Below are positions 17,580 through 27,820 of a stretch of DNA of 64,000 bases, piece by piece. A program made the translations under genes and the position numbers. Below the pieces are notes generated by a model, which saw nothing but the letters and a program-made list of their open reading frames with translations, did not search any database and was not told the DNA's origin. Origin of the DNA: CAVYXF01 sp963772335 (GTDB lineage Bacteria; Pseudomonadota; Alphaproteobacteria; Rhizobiales; Rhodomicrobiaceae). Location: NCBI GenBank assembly GCA_963772335.1, contig CAVYXF010000005.1, positions 186,001-250,000 of the forward strand, read 5' to 3'. Numbering within the stretch: position 1 is the stretch's first letter; each line of letters begins with the position of its first letter.

Positions 17580-17756
17580 CTATTCGCCCCGGCCGAACAA
17601 CGGCAAAATCGTGTCGGTCACCACGGCCCAGAGCATGAGCACGATGCCGGAGATGCAAACGATCCACAAAGGCAGCTCGTTGAGCTTCGCCGCGATCAGC
17701 AGGACGAACACGATCATCAGCGCCGCCCCGATCACCCCTGTAATAATATCGGCCAT
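17580..17756 (-). CDS. 58-residue two-helix membrane protein
   Basis: The frame begins MADIITGVIGAALMIVFVLL and ends in LPLFGRGE. Two hydrophobic segments (about residues 5-23 and 31-52) are joined by AAKLNELP. AGGGAG lies directly upstream of the ATG. The clean helix-turn-helix membrane layout and good ribosome-binding site make it a likely real gene. It lies alone between the TRAP operon, with which it is convergent, and the ABC importer operon, from which it is divergent. Function unknown; small proteins like this can be accessory transporter subunits, but nothing here proves it. Confidence 0.65.
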   Translation of the reverse strand: MADIITGVIGAALMIVFVLLIAAKLNELPLWIVCISGIVLMLWAVVTDTILPLFGRGE

Positions 17757-17992
17757 GACTCCCTCGATCTCTGTGGATGCCAGCGCATGTTAGCGCGCGG
17801 CCAGCATTTAGACAACGCTTTGCGCCCGACAGGGCCAACATCGCCCGGTAGCATGGTCGAGGACACCGCCACCGGAATGAGCTTGGGATTCTTAGTCTTT
17901 TTGCCTGTTGCTGCCAGCTTGCGACTTGCTAATCTACACCGTGGCGCAAGCAGCAGGCCGACAACGCGCGGGGCGGGAGGCAGAGCCGGTTC

Positions 17993-18740
17993 ATGAGTGA
18001 CGATTTCATCATCTTGACCCGCGATTTAACAAAGGAATTCAAAGGCTTCATTGCCGTCAACAATGTCAATCTGAAGGTCCGGCGCGGCACGATCCACGCG
18101 CTCATCGGACCGAACGGGGCCGGCAAGACCACCTGCTTCAACCTGATCACCAAATTCCTCACCCCCACACGCGGCGCCATCCTTTATAACGGCAACGACA
18201 TTACCAAGGACAAGCCTTATGAGATCGCGATGAAGGGTCTGGTGCGCTCCTTCCAGATCTCGGCCACCTTCCCGCATCTGACCGTCCTCGAAAACGTCCG
18301 CGTCGCTCTACAGCGCAAGCTCGGCACCTCCTTCGCATTCTGGCTGCCGGAATCGAGCGTCGATGTGCTGAACGAGCGGGCCATGGAGCTCTTGAACGAG
18401 GTTGGTCTCACAAATTATGCGCATATGTTCGCGGTCGAGCTGCCCTATGGGCGCAAGCGGGCGCTCGAGATCGCGACCACGATTGCGCTCGAACCGGAGA
18501 TGCTGCTGCTTGATGAGCCGATGGCCGGCATGGGCCGCGAGGATGTGACGCGCATCTCCGCTCTCATCAAGAAGGTTGCGACGAACCGCACCGTGCTGAT
18601 GATAGAGCACAATCTTTCGGTCGTTGCCGACCTTTCTGACACCATTACCGTGCTGAGAGGCGGCGAGATTCTGGCCGAAGGCCCCTATGCCCAGGTCTCC
18701 CAGGACCCGGCTGTCATGGAAGCCTATATGGGGACCGGCA

Positions 18741-18748
<8 letters not shown>
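17993..18748 (+). CDS. livG: Branched-chain-type ABC importer ATPase (LivG family)
   Basis: A 251-residue ATPase with Walker A GPNGAGKTT (about residues 37-45), a signature region of the LivG type (ELPYGRKRALEIATTIAL) and Walker B LLLDEPMAGM. It powers import of branched-chain amino acids or related compounds such as amides, urea or aromatic acids. First gene of a six-gene operon. It overlaps the next ATPase gene by 8 bases. The true substrate of this operon is not known. Confidence 0.92.
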
Positions 18749-19445
<697 letters not shown>

Positions 19446-19500
19446 AGGCTCGTTTGATACCCATGACTGCGATTTTGCAAAATCTCCAAGGGAGGATTTT

Positions 19501-20722
19501 ATGAAAGCTTTGAAACTCACGGCTGCGGTCTGCGCGCTTGCGACCGGGCTCGGCCTGAGCGCGGCGAATGCACAGGTCTCCAACGACGTCGTGAAGATCG
19601 GCATTCTGAACGACCAATCAGGCATTTACGCCGACCTGGGCGGCCAGGGCTCGGTTATAGCGGCACAGATGGCGGCCGAAGACTACGGCGGCAAGGTGCT
19701 CGGACAAACCGATCGTCGTCGTCTCCGCCGACCACCAGAACAAGCCGGACATCGCCTCCTCGATTGCCAATCAGTGGATCGATGCCGAGCAGGTCGACGC
19801 TATCATGGACCTGACCACCTCTTCTGTCGGGCTCGCGATCCAGGAAATCGGCAAGAACAAGAACCGCGTCACCATCAATTCGGGCGCGGCGACTTCCGAT
19901 CTGACCGGGCCGAAATGCTCGCCGACCGGCATCCACTACGCCTATGACACCTATGCCCTTGCCAATGGCACCGGTACGGCCGTGGTCAAGGAAGGCGGCG
20001 ACAGTTGGTACTTCATTACCGCCGACTATGCTTTCGGCCATGCGCTCGAACGCGATACTGCTACGGCCGTCAAAGCCGCCGGCGGCAAGGTGCTCGGCGA
20101 TGTGATGACGCCGTTTCCCGGCACCACCGATTTCTCCTCGTTCCTGCTGCAGGCACAGGGCTCCGGCGCCAAGGTGGTTGGCCTCGCTAATGCCGGTGGC
20201 GACACCATCAATTCTATCAAGCAGGCGAACGAGTTTGGTCTGGTCGCGGGCGGGCAGAAGCTGGCAGGGCTCCTCGTCTTCCTAACCGACGTGCATAGCC
20301 TTGGGCTGAAGACCGCCCAGGGCCTCACCATTACCACCGGCTTCTATTGGGATCACGACGACCAGAGTCGCGCCTGGTCGAAGAAGTTCGCCGACAAGAA
20401 TGGCGGCAAGATGCCGACTATGGTCCAGGCGGGCGTTTATTCCGGCATGATGCATTACCTGAAGGCGATCGAGGCCGCCAAGACCGACGAGGCCAAGGCT
20501 GTGGTCGCCAAGATGAGAGAGATGCCGATCAACGACTTCTTCGCCAAGAACGGCAAGATCCGCGAAGACGGCCGCATGGTGCACACCATGTATCTGGCGC
20601 AGGTCAAGAAGCCCGAGGAATCCAAAGGGCCCTATGACTACTACAACATCCTGCGGGAGATTCCGGGCGACGAAGCCTTCCGGCCGATGGATGCCAAATA
20701 TGGCTGCCCGCTGGTGAAATAA
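19501..20722 (+). CDS. livK: ABC importer binding protein, copy 1, with an apparent +1 frameshift
   Basis: A periplasmic type-1 binding protein, nearly the same as the next gene. A signal peptide comes first (ALATGLGLSAANAQ), with GGGAGG before the ATG. At about 19708-19713 (GGACAAACCG) one extra base breaks the frame. Removing it gives the expected KVLG-PIVVVSADHQNKPD and then 406 residues, against 405 in copy 2. The rest, through KYGCPLVK, is fully preserved. The extra base lies in an A run, so a sequencing or assembly error is likely; a recent inactivating mutation in a redundant copy is the alternative. Confidence 0.85.
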
Positions 20723-20732
20723 TCTGGCGAGA

Positions 20733-20761
20733 GTCCCGCCCGGCTTCGGCGCCGGCGGGAC
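20733..20761 (+). terminator. Hairpin after binding-protein copy 1
   Basis: GTCCCGCC and GGCGGGAC form a perfect 8-bp stem 10 bases after the stop codon. There is no T run, so it is more likely an mRNA-stabilising or attenuating hairpin than a full terminator. This is common after highly expressed binding-protein genes. Confidence 0.5.
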
Positions 20762-20903
20762 CTCCCCTCATTGGCAGGTATCGCCGAGTTGTTATGGTCC
20801 CAAGGCGGCGCGGAGGAGGATGCCAGATAGCCTTAAGACGACCGATGTGAGTGAAAGCTCGCTTGAGATCACCGCATTTTAAAAAAACTTTAGGGAGGAC
20901 ACC

Positions 20904-22121
20904 ATGAAAGCGAGAAAACTGGCGGCGTTCTTCGCGCTCGCGGCCGGGCTCGGCATGAGCGCGGCAAATGCGCAGGTCTCCGATGATGTCGTCAAGATCG
21001 GCGTGCTGAACGACCAATCGGGTCTTTACGCTGATGTTTCCGGCCCGGGCGGCACCCTGGCCGCGAAAATGGCGGCGGAGGACTTCGGCGGCAAGGTGCT
21101 GGGCAAGCCAATCGAGGTCATCTTTGCCGACCATCAGAACAAGCCGGACGTCGGTTCCTCGATCGCCAATCAATGGATCGACACCGAGAAGGTCGACGCC
21201 ATCCTCGACGTGCCGACCTCCTCTGTCGCGCTCGCCATTCAAGAGATCACCAAGAACAAGAACCGGGTGCATATCAACTCGGGCGCGGCCTCCTCGGACC
21301 TGACCGGTCCGAAATGCTCGCCGACGGCGGTGCACTACACCTATGACACCTATGCACTCGCCAACGGCACCGGTTCGGCGATCGTGAAGGAGGGCGGCGA
21401 CACCTGGTTCTTCATCACCGCCGATTACGCCTTCGGTCATGCGCTGGAGCGCGATACCACCACCGCCATCCAGGCTGCCGGCGGCAAGGTGCTCGGCGAT
21501 GTGAAGACGCCGTTCCCCGGCACCACCGACTTCTCCTCGTTCCTGCTGCAGGCTCAGGGCTCCGGCGCCAAGGTGGTCGGCCTCGCCAATGCCGGCGGCG
21601 ACACCATCAACTCGATCAAGCAGGCGAACGAGTTCGGACTGGTCGCGGGCGGGCAGAAGCTCGCGGGTCTCCTCGTCTTCATCACCGACATTCACAGCCT
21701 CGGACTGAAGACCGCGCAGGGCCTTACCGTCACCACCGGCTTCTACTGGGACCTCAATGACGAGACCAGGGCCTGGTCGAAGAAGTTTGCCGACAAGAAC
21801 GGCGGCAAGATGCCGACCATGCTCCAGGCGGGCATATATTCCGGCGTGATGCACTATCTGAAGGCGATCGAGGCCGCCAAGACCGACGAGGCCAAGGCCG
21901 TGGTCGCCAAGATGAAGGAGTTGCCGATCAATGACTTCTTCGCCAAGAACGGCAAGATCCGTGAGGACGGGCGCATGGTCCACACCATGTATTTGGTGCA
22001 GGTGAAGAAGCCGGAAGAGTCAAAGGGTCCATATGACTATTACAAGATCCTGCGGGAGATCCCGGGCGATCAAGCCTTCCGGCCAATGGATCCCAAATAT
22101 GGCTGCCCGCTGGTGAAATAG
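20904..22121 (+). CDS. livK: ABC importer binding protein, copy 2
   Basis: A 405-residue periplasmic binding protein with a Sec signal peptide (FFALAAGLGMSAANAQ) and the usual opening VVKIGVLNDQSGLYADVSG. It is closely related to copy 1 over its whole length, clearly a tandem duplication. AGGGAGG precedes the ATG. Its small differences from copy 1, such as SGPGGTLAAK versus GGQGSVIAAQ near the ligand-binding start, could give a different ligand preference. It should deliver substrate to LivHMGF. The ligand is unknown. Confidence 0.9.
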   Translation: MKARKLAAFFALAAGLGMSAANAQVSDDVVKIGVLNDQSGLYADVSGPGGTLAAKMAAEDFGGKVLGKPIEVIFADHQNKPDVGSSIANQWIDTEKVDAILDVPTSSVALAIQEITKNKNRVHINSGAASSDLTGPKCSPTAVHYTYDTYALANGTGSAIVKEGGDTWFFITADYAFGHALERDTTTAIQAAGGKVLGDVKTPFPGTTDFSSFLLQAQGSGAKVVGLANAGGDTINSIKQANEFGLVAGGQKLAGLLVFITDIHSLGLKTAQGLTVTTGFYWDLNDETRAWSKKFADKNGGKMPTMLQAGIYSGVMHYLKAIEAAKTDEAKAVVAKMKELPINDFFAKNGKIREDGRMVHTMYLVQVKKPEESKGPYDYYKILREIPGDQAFRPMDPKYGCPLVK

Positions 22122-22132
22122 TGGGACGAGGG

Positions 22133-22168
22133 GTTCCGGCGGTGTCGGCGCCGCCGGGACTCGCCCTT
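22133..22168 (+). terminator. Hairpin with short T run after binding-protein copy 2
   Basis: GTTCCGGCGG (22133-22142) pairs with CCGCCGGGAC (22151-22160) over 10 bp with one G-T pair; CGCCCTTTT follows. It lies between the binding protein and the permease genes, so it may lower permease expression relative to the binding protein by partial termination. Confidence 0.55.
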
Positions 22169-22211
22169 TTGACAGACGCTGGATGGTCATGAAAGCGGCA
22201 AGGGTGCACAG

Positions 22212-23102
22212 ATGATCCAATCGCTGCTCGGAATACCGCCGCAAGTGCTGTTCGGGCAGCTGATGCTTGGGCTGATCAATGGTGCGTTCTACGCGATGCT
22301 GAGCCTTGGCCTCGCGCTGATTTTCGGCATGCTGAACATCATCAATTTCGCCCACGGCGCGCTCTACATGATGGGCGCATTCATGGCTTATCTTCTGCTG
22401 CAGAACTTCGGCATCGGTTATTGGCCAGCCCTCATTATTTCCCCCATCATTGTCGGCATCTTCGGCATGATCATCGAGCGGCTGATGCTCAAGCCGCTTT
22501 ATAAGCTCGACCATCTCTACGGCCTTTTGCTCACCTTCGGCCTTGTGCTGATCATAGAGGGCGTGTTCCGCGACCAGTTCGGCGTCTCCGGCATTCCCTA
22601 CGCCGTGCCGCCGCAGCTCGCCGGTGGCTGGAACCTCGGCTTTATGTTCCTGCCCGTCTATCGCGGCTGGGTGGTGATCGCCTCGCTCGCCATCTGCATC
22701 GCGACCTGGCTGCTGATCGAGAAAACCAAGCTCGGCAGCTATTTGCGTGCAGCGACCGAAAACCCGCAGCTCGTCCAGGCCTTTGGCATCAATGTGCCGG
22801 CGATGATCACACTCACTTACGGCCTCGGCGTCGGCCTTGCCGCGCTTGCCGGCGTACTCGCCGCACCAATCTATTCGGTGAACCCGCTGATGGGCTCCAA
22901 CCTCATCATCGTGGTGTTTGCCGTGGTGGTGATCGGCGGCATGGGTTCAATTCTGGGATCGGTGGTGACCGGCTTCATGCTGGGCCTTGTCGAAGGGCTC
23001 ACAAAAGTCTTCTATCCGGAAGCCTCCAGCACCGTTATCTTCGTGGTCATGGCTATCGTGCTTTTGATTAAGCCGGCTGGTCTCTTCGGCAGGGCGGGCT
23101 GA
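22212..23102 (+). CDS. livH: Branched-chain-type ABC importer permease (LivH family)
   Basis: A 296-residue membrane protein with about eight hydrophobic segments. Family features include LINGAFYAMLSLGLALIFGM, LNIINFAHGALYMMGAF and the cytoplasmic loop LRAATENPQLVQAFGINV that contacts the ATPase. It forms the transport channel with LivM. It starts 90 bases after the binding protein and ends 2 bases before livM. Confidence 0.93.
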   Translation: MIQSLLGIPPQVLFGQLMLGLINGAFYAMLSLGLALIFGMLNIINFAHGALYMMGAFMAYLLLQNFGIGYWPALIISPIIVGIFGMIIERLMLKPLYKLDHLYGLLLTFGLVLIIEGVFRDQFGVSGIPYAVPPQLAGGWNLGFMFLPVYRGWVVIASLAICIATWLLIEKTKLGSYLRAATENPQLVQAFGINVPAMITLTYGLGVGLAALAGVLAAPIYSVNPLMGSNLIIVVFAVVVIGGMGSILGSVVTGFMLGLVEGLTKVFYPEASSTVIFVVMAIVLLIKPAGLFGRAG

Positions 23103-23104
23103 TA

Positions 23105-24100
23105 ATGAACCGCAATTCAGGGGCGAATATCGCGCTTTACACGGTGCTGCTGGTTGCGGCCTTTGCGGCGCCGATGTTCTTCTATCCGCAATTCCTGATG
23201 CGGGCTTTTTGCTTTGCTCTGTTCGCCTCTGCCTTCAACCTGCTGCTCGGCTATGTCGGCCTCCTGTCGTTCGGGCATGCCGCTTTCTTTGGCCTTGCGG
23301 CCTATATCACCGGCCACGCGGTCAAGGTCTGGCAGTGGGGACCGGAGATCAGCATCATTCTCGGCGCGCTAGCCGCCGGGGGGCTCGGTGTCCTATTCGG
23401 CGGGCTCGCTATCCGCCGCCAGGGCATCTACTTCGCCATGATCACGCTGGCGCTGGCCCAGATGCTTTATTTCTTCTTCCTGCAGGCGCCCTTCACCCAT
23501 GGCGAGGATGGCATCCAGGCGATACCGCGCGGCGTTCTGTTCGGCGTTTTCGACCTGCGCGACAGCCTGACGATGTATTACTTCGTGCTGGCGATGTTCA
23601 TCATCGGTTTTCTCATTATTCAGCGCACGATCCACTCGCCCTTTGGCCAGATCCTCAAGGCTATTCGCGAGAACGAACCACGCGCCATTTCGCTCGGCTA
23701 CAATGTCGACCGGTATAAGCTCCAGGCCTTTGTGATATCGGCAACGCTGTCGGGCCTTGCCGGCAGCGTGTTCGCGCTCACCTTCCAGATCGCCACCCTC
23801 AACAATGCGCACTGGCATCTCTCGGGCGAAGTCGTGCTCATGACGCTGCTCGGCGGCATGGGGACGGTGCTGGGGCCAATGGTCGGCGCCTTCCTGGTCG
23901 CCGCGATCCAGCAATATCTGGCCGCTTACGGTGCTTGGGTGTCGATCTTCCAGGGCATCATTTTCGTCGCCTGCGTGCTCCTGTTCCGCCGCGGCATTGT
24001 CGGCGAGATCATCGCCCTGATCAGCCCGCGCGGCCGAGCGAAGACGGAGGCAGCCGGCGCACATGCTGAGCCCCGTGAGGCGGCCCGGCAGAGCGTCTGA
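23105..24100 (+). CDS. livM: Branched-chain-type ABC importer permease (LivM family)
   Basis: A 331-residue membrane protein. The LivM pattern is clear: NLLLGYVGLLSFGHAAFFGL, IRRQGIYFAMITLALAQM, and the coupling loop LKAIRENEPRAISLGYNV. The C-terminal tail is charged and probably cytoplasmic. It is the last gene of the importer operon; the next genes are on the other strand. Confidence 0.93.
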   Translation: MNRNSGANIALYTVLLVAAFAAPMFFYPQFLMRAFCFALFASAFNLLLGYVGLLSFGHAAFFGLAAYITGHAVKVWQWGPEISIILGALAAGGLGVLFGGLAIRRQGIYFAMITLALAQMLYFFFLQAPFTHGEDGIQAIPRGVLFGVFDLRDSLTMYYFVLAMFIIGFLIIQRTIHSPFGQILKAIRENEPRAISLGYNVDRYKLQAFVISATLSGLAGSVFALTFQIATLNNAHWHLSGEVVLMTLLGGMGTVLGPMVGAFLVAAIQQYLAAYGAWVSIFQGIIFVACVLLFRRGIVGEIIALISPRGRAKTEAAGAHAEPREAARQSV

Positions 24101-24140
24101 TCGCCGCCGCTGGCGCCTGTAGCGCCGCTGGCGCCTGTAG

Positions 24141-24707
24141 CTATTCCTTGCGCAGCTCCACCTTCTCCGCCTCCATCGTGTAGCCGGTTGCGGCAAGCCC
24201 GGTGAACTGCCGGGCGGTTTTCAGTGTGCCGGTGACATAGACCGGATCGAACTGGCCGTTCACCTCGAAGCCTTCGGCGGCCTTCACGTAGATCAGCTGG
24301 TTCGGCGGGGGAGGCGGCACATGAATGCACGCCCCGACAAACGGCACCAGCAGGAATTCCTTAATCTTGGTCGCATCGAAATCGAGCGCGACCACATAAC
24401 CGCCAATCCGCACCCGCTGGCCGTCGAGCTCTTGGACGACAGCGGGAGGAGCGCTGCTGTCCGGCTGTTGCATGCGCGAGGACATCCAGCCAGCCTCGGG
24501 CATCGGGGCGGGAAGGGTGCCGTCCGGTCTGGGACGCTGCGCATTGGCGAGGAAGCTCTTGGACTTCAGGTTTGGCGGCGCCTGCGTCACCGGCGGCACA
24601 AGTGCCGCCCAGGCGAGATCGCGCGCCGGCTCAGACCCCGCCGCCTGGACACCCGCTGGAGCAAGCATCAGCAGCATCAGCACCGCAATATTCAGGCATT
24701 TTCTCAT
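24141..24707 (-). CDS. DUF3299 periplasmic protein, last gene of a Zrg-like metal operon
   Basis: A 188-residue protein with a signal peptide (MRKCLNIAVLMLLMLAPAG...QAAG). The conserved DUF3299 core is visible as VRIGGYVVALDFDATKIKEF, LVPFVGACIHVPPPPPNQL and the VYVTGTLKTARQ strand. Cys and His in the GACIHVPPPPPNQ loop are candidate metal ligands. It follows an FtsX-type permease gene by 17 bases. In Vibrio the Zur-regulated zrg operon has a similar set of genes and works in zinc uptake. A zinc role here is inferred from that and from the nearby zur gene. Confidence 0.75.
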   Translation of the reverse strand: MRKCLNIAVLMLLMLAPAGVQAAGSEPARDLAWAALVPPVTQAPPNLKSKSFLANAQRPRPDGTLPAPMPEAGWMSSRMQQPDSSAPPAVVQELDGQRVRIGGYVVALDFDATKIKEFLLVPFVGACIHVPPPPPNQLIYVKAAEGFEVNGQFDPVYVTGTLKTARQFTGLAATGYTMEAEKVELRKE

Positions 24708-24724
24708 CCGCAATAGTCCTTCCG

Positions 24725-25984
24725 TCACGTCCGCACCGTCATGCCGTCGGCGAGCGACAGGCGGTAGGCGCGCAGGGCAGGCAGCAGCCCGGCGACGATA
24801 CCCGCCGCGACCACGCCTGCCAAATTGAGCCACTCTCCGGTTTTCAGCGGCTCGATGCCGATATGCAGCCCGTATACGCGATCGATATAGGGCTGCAAGC
24901 CGAGTAGCCCACCATAAAGCAGCACGACGCCCAGGGCGACGCCAAGCAGGATCAAGAGCGCCGCCTCGGCGACCAGCAGGCTGAGAATGGTCGCCGGCCG
25001 CGCACCGACAGAGCGCAGGATCGCCATTTCCCGGCGCCGTTCGTTGAGGCTGGTTAGGATCATTGTCACCATGCCGAGCAGCGCCGTGACCACCACCATG
25101 CCGGAGACGGCGGCAAGCGCCGTTTCGGCCGTGCCGACAAGGCTCCACAGCTCCTGCAAGGTCGAGCCGGGCAGAATCGCGGAGAGCGGCTCGGCGCGGT
25201 ATTCGTTGATCGCTCGCTGCAGACCAAAGATCGCCAGCTTCGATTTCAGCCCGATCAGCGCCGCGGTAATTGCCTTGGGCTGCAAATTCATGTGCCGGAC
25301 TTCCTCGGCCGAGACGCTCTGACCGGGGATGCGCGCGCCGCTCTGCCAGTCGACATGAATGGCCTCGATCGCCTCGAGGCTGACATGCACGGTGCGGTCG
25401 ACCGGCGTCCCGGTCTTGGCGAGAATGCCGGCCACCTGGAACGGCTTGTCGTCATGTTGCAGGAAACCGGTCGAGCCGAGGCCATGCGCGACGATGATCT
25501 TGTCGCCGAGCTTATAGCCGAGCTGGCTGGCCACATCGGCGCCAAGCACCGCGTCGAACAGATCGCTGAACGGGCGCCCTTGCGTAAAGCTCAGCCCGTG
25601 GGTGCGGCGGTAGTGATAGCGCTGGAAATATTCCGGCGTGGTGCCCATCACCCGGAAGCCATGATGGCTGTCGCCGAGCGAGATCGGCACGATCCAGTCG
25701 ATATCCGGTGCCTTGGCGATGTCCTGATACGTTTGCCAGGTAATGTTGTTGGTAGCGTTGCCGATGCGGAATACCGAATAGAGCAGCAGGTTGAGCGCGC
25801 CGGACCTAGCGCCGATGATCAGGTCGGTGCCAGATATGGTATCGGCAAAGCTCTGGCGTGCGCCCGTGCGCACCTTTTCAACGCCTAGCAGCAGGGTGAC
25901 GCTGACAGCGATGGCCAGTACTGTCAGCGCAGCGGTAATCCAGCGATTGGCGAGCGATTGCCAGGCGAGGCGCAGAACGATCAT
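24725..25984 (-). CDS. FtsX/MacB-type ABC permease of the Zrg-like system
   Basis: A 419-residue permease. One membrane helix lies at the N-terminus (ITAALTVLAIAVSVTLLLG), then a large periplasmic domain, then three helices at the end. The FtsX-fold coupling region is NERRREMAILRSVGARPATI. It overlaps the ATPase gene by 4 bases. Permeases of this kind move lipoproteins or transmit force to periplasmic partners rather than import ions directly. Its exact role beside DUF2796 and DUF3299 is unknown, although the gene set resembles the zrg operon. Confidence 0.82.
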   Translation of the reverse strand: MIVLRLAWQSLANRWITAALTVLAIAVSVTLLLGVEKVRTGARQSFADTISGTDLIIGARSGALNLLLYSVFRIGNATNNITWQTYQDIAKAPDIDWIVPISLGDSHHGFRVMGTTPEYFQRYHYRRTHGLSFTQGRPFSDLFDAVLGADVASQLGYKLGDKIIVAHGLGSTGFLQHDDKPFQVAGILAKTGTPVDRTVHVSLEAIEAIHVDWQSGARIPGQSVSAEEVRHMNLQPKAITAALIGLKSKLAIFGLQRAINEYRAEPLSAILPGSTLQELWSLVGTAETALAAVSGMVVVTALLGMVTMILTSLNERRREMAILRSVGARPATILSLLVAEAALLILLGVALGVVLLYGGLLGLQPYIDRVYGLHIGIEPLKTGEWLNLAGVVAAGIVAGLLPALRAYRLSLADGMTVRT

Positions 25985-26727
25985 GGCTGCGCCCTCTCGC
26001 GTTCGATGCGGGCGATGGTTTCCAGCGATGCAACGCGGCTGAAGCGCGGCCCTAGGCTCTCGTCATGGCTGACCATGATCAGCGTCGCGCCGGCCTCCGC
26101 AACGACGGCAAACAGGAGATCGAGGAATGCGATCTGCCGGTTCCGGTCGAGACTGGAGGTCGGCTCGTCGGCAATGATGATCTGTGGCGCACCGATCAGG
26201 GCGCGGGCGGCCGCCACGCGCTGCTGCTGGCCGACACTGAGCTTTGCGGCCGAGACCTTCCACAGCGCCGGCTCGATCCCGAGTTTGTCGAGGAGCCGGG
26301 TTGCCTCGTCCACGGCTCGGCCTTTCGCCTCCGCGCGCCCGCGACGTTCGCCGGAAAAGCTCAGCGGTAGCAGCACATTGTCGAGCACCGAGCCGTAGGG
26401 CAGCAGATTGAACATCTGGAAAATGATGCCGAAATGCTCGCCGCGGAAGCGGTCGCGCGCCGCGCCGCCAAAGCGCGCGATGTCGGTGCCGAGGATGCGG
26501 ATGCTGCCCGCCTGCGGTGCGATGATGCCAGCAAGCAGGCTGAGAAAAGTCGACTTCCCGCTTCCCGAAGGCCCGATCAGCAACAGCCGCTCGCCCTCGC
26601 TGATGGAGAAATCCTCGATGGCGAGCCGGAAGCTGTCGCGGCCTGGCCAGGCGAAACGTACCCCGGACATCGCAGCGATGTCCGGAGCCGCGATCGGCCT
26701 TGCGGCCATGATCGATTGCAGAGCCAT
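25981..26727 (-). CDS. ABC ATPase of the Zrg-like system (LolD/MacB type)
   Basis: A 248-residue ATPase with Walker [11 protein letters not shown]-loop FQMFNLLPYGSVLDN, signature LSVGQQQRVAAARAL and Walker B IIIADEPTSSLD. This is the ATPase type that works with FtsX/MacB permeases, and its gene overlaps the permease gene. The DUF2796 gene lies 9 bases upstream, so the set is one operon. Confidence 0.88.
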   Translation of the reverse strand: MALQSIMAARPIAAPDIAAMSGVRFAWPGRDSFRLAIEDFSISEGERLLLIGPSGSGKSTFLSLLAGIIAPQAGSIRILGTDIARFGGAARDRFRGEHFGIIFQMFNLLPYGSVLDNVLLPLSFSGERRGRAEAKGRAVDEATRLLDKLGIEPALWKVSAAKLSVGQQQRVAAARALIGAPQIIIADEPTSSLDRNRQIAFLDLLFAVVAEAGATLIMVSHDESLGPRFSRVASLETIARIERERAQP

Positions 26728-26736
26728 TGGCGGTGC

Positions 26737-27315
26737 TCAGCCCATCTCGCCGAATTTGAGCTGCGGCTGCTCCCGTGTCACCTCGTAGTGGCTCTGGCCT
26801 TTCTCCGCCACGAGATTGACGTCGAGCTTCCGAGCGCCGGCGAACAGGTCGAAATATTTGAAGTCCATCCCCGTCAGCTTCTCCGGCGTGGCGCAATCGA
26901 TCGCATATTCAGCGTGGAACTCGGAATGATGGTGGCCTTCTTCCTCCTCTCCCTCATGCTTCGCCTCGGCCGCATCATGCTGATGTTCGTGCTCTTCGGC
27001 CTGGATTTTGACGTCCGCCTTGGTGAGCTTGCACTTGGCCTCGGGCGGCAGCTTGAAGACATTCAGCGCGCCTTCGAGCATGGTCTTGGCCTTCTTTACT
27101 GCTGCTTTCTGCGTCGCGGTCGAGGCCTCGTGCTCGAAACCGACGATATCAGCGCCGGGCACCTCCAGCTCCATAGAGACGCGCTTGCCCTCGATGGCGA
27201 TGTTCAACCGGCCGACGCCGTGCTCATGGGGCCCGAGCTCGCGATGCTCCTCGGCGATAGCCGGCAAACTGATCGCGAACAGTGCAGCGATAAAGGTGGG
27301 TTTGTGGAATTTCAT
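26737..27315 (-). CDS. DUF2796 (ZrgA-like) histidine-rich periplasmic protein
   Basis: A 192-residue protein with a signal peptide (FIAALFAISLPAIAEEH). The mature part starts with a His/Glu segment (HRELGPHEHGVGRLNIAIEG) and has an internal HEHQHDAAEA...EEEEGHHH tract that should bind metal. DUF2796 proteins include ZrgA of the Zur-controlled zrg operon. GAGGGA precedes the ATG at 27315; the longer frame to 27351 is not needed. First gene of the ATPase-permease-DUF3299 operon. Confidence 0.8.
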   Translation of the reverse strand: MKFHKPTFIAALFAISLPAIAEEHRELGPHEHGVGRLNIAIEGKRVSMELEVPGADIVGFEHEASTATQKAAVKKAKTMLEGALNVFKLPPEAKCKLTKADVKIQAEEHEHQHDAAEAKHEGEEEEGHHHSEFHAEYAIDCATPEKLTGMDFKYFDLFAGARKLDVNLVAEKGQSHYEVTREQPQLKFGEMG

Positions 27316-27451
27316 AGCTTTCCCTCGGAGACCGCTCTTGCGGCTCCTCAAATGATTTCAACCCAGCGAGAGCGCCAAATCGGCGCGGCTGAGACGGACG
27401 ATCATGCTTCGACGGAGGTGGCCCCGACCGCAGCTTCAAAGCGCGGCCGTG

Positions 27452-27820
27452 CTAGGTGATGACCTGTGGCGGCGGTGCACGCGAGCGGTAGGCGGCAGGC
27501 GTAACGCTGTCGGCGAGGCTATGAAGGACGGCGTCAGGCTCGGCGGCCGGAAAAACGGCCGGAACCGGCAACGCGATCTCGGGCGGGATAAGCGAGTGGC
27601 CGGTCGTGAGCTGCGCCCAGCAGAGATCACAGCGATCCTGGTCGCCATGGAATGGCGGGGTGCGGGGCTCATGAACGAATCGGAGCCACGCTGCAGCGCG
27701 GGTGACGTGCGTCCCGTAGGGTCCCGACAAGTGAACATGCCCGGCCGTCAGCATGAGCTGAGCCAGCATCATCACGATGGCGAAAGACGTGAAAGCGGGC
27801 TGTCGCCGGCCTTTCTGCAT
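27452..27820 (-). CDS. DUF2946-like small protein with CxxC motif
   Basis: A 122-residue protein. The N-terminus is a signal or membrane segment (FTSFAIVMMLAQLMLTAG), followed by HVHLSGPYGTH. A DRCDLCWAQ motif in the middle and an RAPPP ending fit DUF2946, a family often beside metal transport genes. It lies 136 bases upstream of the DUF2796 gene on the same strand, so it may be in the same regulon. The CDLC pair and nearby His residues could bind zinc or copper; that is inference. Confidence 0.6.
   Translation of the reverse strand: MQKGRRQPAFTSFAIVMMLAQLMLTAGHVHLSGPYGTHVTRAAAWLRFVHEPRTPPFHGDQDRCDLCWAQLTTGHSLIPPEIALPVPAVFPAAEPDAVLHSLADSVTPAAYRSRAPPPQVIT

Noticed and set aside
20604..21983. 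459-residue minus-strand frame opposite the second livK copy
   Set aside because: Shadow of a real binding-protein gene; part of it repeats opposite copy 1 because the two copies are alike.
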